Below, one piece after another: positions 61,381 to 64,000 of a stretch of DNA of 64,000 nt; position 1 is the stretch's first letter, and every line of letters starts with the position of its first letter. Below the pieces are notes generated by a model. That model saw only the letters and a list, made by a program, of their open reading frames with translations, had not been told where the DNA came from and searched no databases. The DNA is from MFD02979-c5 sp963705385 (lineage in GTDB: Bacteria > Bacteroidota > Bacteroidia > Cytophagales > Amoebophilaceae): the NCBI GenBank assembly GCA_963705385.1, contig OY970075.1, positions 682,001-746,000 of the forward strand, written 5' to 3'. The position numbers were made by a program, and so were the translations under genes.

Positions 61381-62292
61381 ATGAAATTTGGTCGTGTAGA
61401 CACCAGGGACCTTTCGCAGATTGATTTTCATCTTCCAGCAGATGCACCAGCCACTCAGTTGCTGCTGGACGCGCTTCCTCGCCCTACACAAGCTCCTTCC
61501 TTTTATATTGGTTGTTCTGTTTGGACAGATCGTAGCTTTGTGGGCAAACTGTATCCTCAGGGGACACCTGCCAAAGACTTTCTAAAGCGCTATTGCCAAC
61601 AGTTCAATACTGTAGAGCTCAACACCACCTTTTACAGCATCCCTTCTGTAGAAAAGGTAAAGAAATGGAAAGCAGCTGCTGCACCAGGTTTTAAGTTTTG
61701 CCCCAAGATCTCCCAAAGTATCAGCCACCGGAAGAGCATCGACAAACAGTTACACCTCCTAGATAGCTTTGTGGAAGCTGTACTTCATTTTGAAGAGGCA
61801 TTAGGAATGAGTTTCCTGCAATTGCCCCCTTACTTTGACCCTAGTAATATGAAGGCCCTGCAGAAGTTGCTACAACATATACCTAAGGAGTTTTCCTTGG
61901 CCGTTGAGTTTAGGCACCCCAGCTGGTTTAGTGATATGAAGCTATGGCAGGAGACGTGTGCTTACTTACAAGCATGCGGCAATGCAGCAGTCATCACAGA
62001 TGTAGCAGGCAGAAGGGATGTTTTGCATCAGACCCTGACAACAGGCTGTGCCTTTATTCGCTTCACAGGTAATAATCTAGATGGTACAGATTATAGGCGC
62101 CTTGACGCATGGGTAAAAAAACTCCATCAATGGGTTGAGCAAGGCTTAGCACAAGTCTATTTTCTCCTGCACGAGTTAGAAAAAGCATTGTGTGTTGACC
62201 TGGCAGTTTACCTAATTCAACAACTCAACCAATTAGCAGGGTTGCAATTGACACCTCCTCAACTTAAGGACCAGCAAGCAAGCTTATTTTAA
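61381..62292 (+). CDS. DUF72 family protein (YecE-like)
   Basis: 303 residues. TIM-barrel-like DUF72 family: YIGCSVWTDRSFVGKLYPQG, YCQQFNTVELNTTFYSIPSV, FCPKISQSISHRK, LQLPPYFDP and AVEFRHPSWFSD. Function not established. Start ATG. Divergent from the permease gene; convergent with htpG. Confidence 0.92.
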   Translation: MKFGRVDTRDLSQIDFHLPADAPATQLLLDALPRPTQAPSFYIGCSVWTDRSFVGKLYPQGTPAKDFLKRYCQQFNTVELNTTFYSIPSVEKVKKWKAAAAPGFKFCPKISQSISHRKSIDKQLHLLDSFVEAVLHFEEALGMSFLQLPPYFDPSNMKALQKLLQHIPKEFSLAVEFRHPSWFSDMKLWQETCAYLQACGNAAVITDVAGRRDVLHQTLTTGCAFIRFTGNNLDGTDYRRLDAWVKKLHQWVEQGLAQVYFLLHELEKALCVDLAVYLIQQLNQLAGLQLTPPQLKDQQASLF

Positions 62293-62397
62293 GGATAAAA
62301 AAACAAAGGATCCTTGTAGTAACTAGAGAGCATAGTTGTACATGCTCAACTTGTTCTGTTCTTGTGAACTCTGCCAGCGCTTGTTTTCTTTAAAAGC

Positions 62398-62427
62398 AAA
62401 TAGCCAAGCTCAAAATAGCCAAGCTCA
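62398..62427. repeat. 15-bp exact tandem duplication
   Basis: aaatagccaagctca is present twice in direct succession, next to dispersed repeat copy C. Confidence 0.7.
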
Positions 62428-62475
62428 GAGGAGGAGAGCTTTTATAGGGTCACTCTGCGAGCGAGCAGCTTTAGA
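62424..62475 (-). repeat. dispersed intergenic repeat, copy C (partial, inverted)
   Basis: On the minus strand it reads aaagctgctcgctcgcagag then tgaccctataaaagctctcctcct, matching the core of copies A and B. The gttacgca and gttagaggtgg ends are absent. Confidence 0.65.
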
Positions 62476-62490
62476 GCTTGATCTTCCTTG

Positions 62491-63999
62491 TCACTCCGCT
62501 ATCATCAGTTCAATGCTTTTTTGAATAAACGCTGTGAGTGCCCTACCATGCAGCATATTTTGAGCAAGTAAGGCCAAGCTATAGGTTTGTACGGCCAGCG
62601 TGTGCTGTTTTTCTTCCTGTTTAGCCTGTAGTAGCTTTGAGGATAGGGGATGGTTGGCGTTGATAGTAGCTTGTAAGGGCAGAGACAAAGAGTTATCTGG
62701 CTTGCCTCCTGCTTGTGCCATGCTGTGCATTCTTTTCATCAGCTCAGGAACTGTGATGGTGACAGGAGGTTCATCAGTAGGCATGGCTGCTACAGACCAG
62801 GTAACCTGGTTATCAGAGATAGCTTTTTCATAGAGCGCCTGGAGCTCTTTTTGTTCCTCGTCATTAAGCACGCTTGTCTCAGTCTCACCCTTGTCGATGA
62901 GTTGGCTGGCTGTGTTAGCATCTACGCCTTGGAGGATTACCTTTGCTAGTTTTTGCTCTAGAAAGCTAACAAAATGCAGGTCAATAGGTTGATCTAACAC
63001 CAATACATCGTACCCCCTTTTTTTACAAGCCTGGATATAAAGGCCTTGCTTTTCTGGGGCAGTTGCATAGAGCATCACTAGATTTTGTTGCTTGTCAGTT
63101 TGGTTAGGCTTGATTTTAGCTTGGTATTCTTCAAATGTGAAGTATTCTCCTGCAAGGTTTTTGAGCAGTACAAATTCTTTGGCTTTTTCGTAAAACTTGT
63201 CTTCGCTCACCATGCCGTACTTGACAAACAAATCAATACTGCTCCATTGCTCCTCATACAACCTTCTGTCCTGTTTAAATAGCTCTTCTAGCTTGTCTGC
63301 TACTTTTTTGGTGATATAAGTATTGATTTTTTTCACGTTACCGTCTGCCTGAAGCGCGCTACGAGACACATTGAGTGGAATATCAGGTGAGTCAATAACC
63401 CCATGCAGCAGCATGAGAAATTCAGGCACCACATCCTTGACCTCATCAGTGATAAAGACCTGCTTGGCATAGAGCTGAATTTTATTGCGGTGCTGTGCAA
63501 AATTGTTAGTGGCTTGGGGGAAGTAAAGAATACCTGTCAGGTTAAAGGGATAGTCCACATTCAGGTGAATCCAGAGAAGCGGGGCTTGTGCAAAAGGGTA
63601 TAGCTCCTTGTAAAAATCTAAGTAATCTTTGTCTTTTAGTTCGCTGGGTGACTTAGTCCAAATAGGATGTGGGTTGTTAATGACTTTGCCCTCAAATTCG
63701 ATCTCAACAGGAAGAAACTTGCAATATTTTTCTAGCAGTTGCTGGATATGGCTGGGCTTTAAAAATTCTTCTGAGTCTTGGGCTATATGCAGCACAATAT
63801 CAGTGCCCACTTCTTTTTTTACAGCCTTGCTGATTTTAAAGCTGGTAGTACCATCACAGGTCCAGTGTATTGGCGCTGCATCTTCCTGATAGGAACGGGT
63901 GGTAATTTCTACTTTTTCAGCCACCATAAAGGCAGCATAAAATCCTAACCCGAAAAACCCAATCAACTGTTGTGGCTGGCCTTTATCTTTGTATTTTTC
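62491..63999 (-). CDS. htpG: molecular chaperone HtpG (Hsp90), 5'-truncated
   Basis: The frame is open to the window edge, so the N-terminal ATP-binding part is cut; about 502 residues are seen. It enters the ATP domain at KYKDKGQPQQLIGFFGLGFY (the lid/glycine-rich loop of GHKL ATPases, usually GQFGVGFY) and continues AAFMVAEKVEI, SDELKDKDYLDFYKEL-like middle domain (WTKSPSELKDKDYLDFYKEL), FNLTGILYFPQ, HGVIDSPDIPLNVSRS and the C-terminal dimerisation domain. Bacteroidota-type HtpG. Convergent with DUF72. Confidence 0.95.
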   Translation of the reverse strand, partial: EKYKDKGQPQQLIGFFGLGFYAAFMVAEKVEITTRSYQEDAAPIHWTCDGTTSFKISKAVKKEVGTDIVLHIAQDSEEFLKPSHIQQLLEKYCKFLPVEIEFEGKVINNPHPIWTKSPSELKDKDYLDFYKELYPFAQAPLLWIHLNVDYPFNLTGILYFPQATNNFAQHRNKIQLYAKQVFITDEVKDVVPEFLMLLHGVIDSPDIPLNVSRSALQADGNVKKINTYITKKVADKLEELFKQDRRLYEEQWSSIDLFVKYGMVSEDKFYEKAKEFVLLKNLAGEYFTFEEYQAKIKPNQTDKQQNLVMLYATAPEKQGLYIQACKKRGYDVLVLDQPIDLHFVSFLEQKLAKVILQGVDANTASQLIDKGETETSVLNDEEQKELQALYEKAISDNQVTWSVAAMPTDEPPVTITVPELMKRMHSMAQAGGKPDNSLSLPLQATINANHPLSSKLLQAKQEEKQHTLAVQTYSLALLAQNMLHGRALTAFIQKSIELMIAE

Positions 64000-64000
64000 T

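Noticed and set aside
1..64000. CRISPR array, tmRNA, RNase P RNA or rRNA
   Set aside because: No regularly spaced short repeats other than the TPR codons, and no conserved core of these RNAs was recognised in the gaps.

Overview
The window looks like a chromosome segment of a Bacteroidota (Cytophagales-type) bacterium, most probably an obligate intracellular member of the Amoebophilaceae (the Amoebophilus/Cardinium group). Reasons: phylum-typical families (DUF2851, DUF3127, NIF3 with the inserted domain, a DksA-like protein without its zinc site, FtsK followed by LolA, a Bacteroidota OstA/LptD), Bacteroidota -33/-7 promoters (TTTG, about 20 bases, TAnnTTTG), a eukaryote-like kinesin-light-chain type TPR array, and many decayed remnants (IS481, PIN toxin, two-partner-secretion transporter, outer-membrane protein) among intact housekeeping genes. 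The family assignment is inference; the phylum is well supported.

Layout. 1-1841: 3' part of a TPR protein with eight near-identical 126-bp units. 2259-6212: nif3, a Zn-ribbon coiled-coil gene, gmk, a DksA-like gene and an rluB-type pseudouridine synthase. 6431-13110, mostly minus: DUF2851, lolA, ftsK, folA and a 2-oxoacid dehydrogenase E2. 13511-16140, plus: trpS, fmt, frr. 16392-22390: envelope genes (a broken outer-membrane protein, lptD, a divergent amidase, an MCE/MlaD protein) and a phosphopantetheinyl transferase. 22600-24183: divIVA-like and ppx. 24184-25924: a decayed 1.7-kb stretch holding one small intact gene, a dispersed repeat and the POTRA remnant of a ShlB/FhaC-type transporter. 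25925-36250: phoH, a DEAD-box helicase, merR-like, an M23 peptidase, alaS, gatB, mscS. 36342-37541: a PIN toxin gene broken by deletion and by a truncated, frameshifted IS481 element. 37546-44632, minus: a large membrane-anchored repeat protein, rsmG, clpC, wbqC. 44861-50147: tRNA-Phe, aspC, a possible small lipoprotein, mnmE, DHH phosphoesterase and FKBP isomerase. 50165-57109: cysteine desulfurase, a SPOR-like protein, rnr, sufB, trmB. 57296-64000: hppA (K+-dependent type) with tRNA-Thr upstream, DUF3127, a metal ABC permease, DUF72 and the 5'-truncated htpG.

Together the genes cover translation (trpS, alaS, gatB, fmt, frr, two tRNAs, mnmE, trmB, rluB-type, rsmG), RNA turnover (rnr, helicase, nrnA-like), Fe-S assembly (nifS-like, sufB), division (ftsK, divIVA-like, amidase, M23) and a double membrane (LptD, LolA, MCE). 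The retention of peptidoglycan and outer-membrane genes argues against complete wall loss.

No clearly new multi-gene system is visible. The best leads are the homogenised TPR array, a three-copy dispersed repeat, a pair of 76-bp elements with inverted ends, the two-partner-secretion remnant with a G8 tract, and two small genes (24280-24429 and 46469-46630). Gene starts are often TTG or GTG and ribosome binding sites are weak, as usual in this phylum, so several starts were chosen by family alignment.
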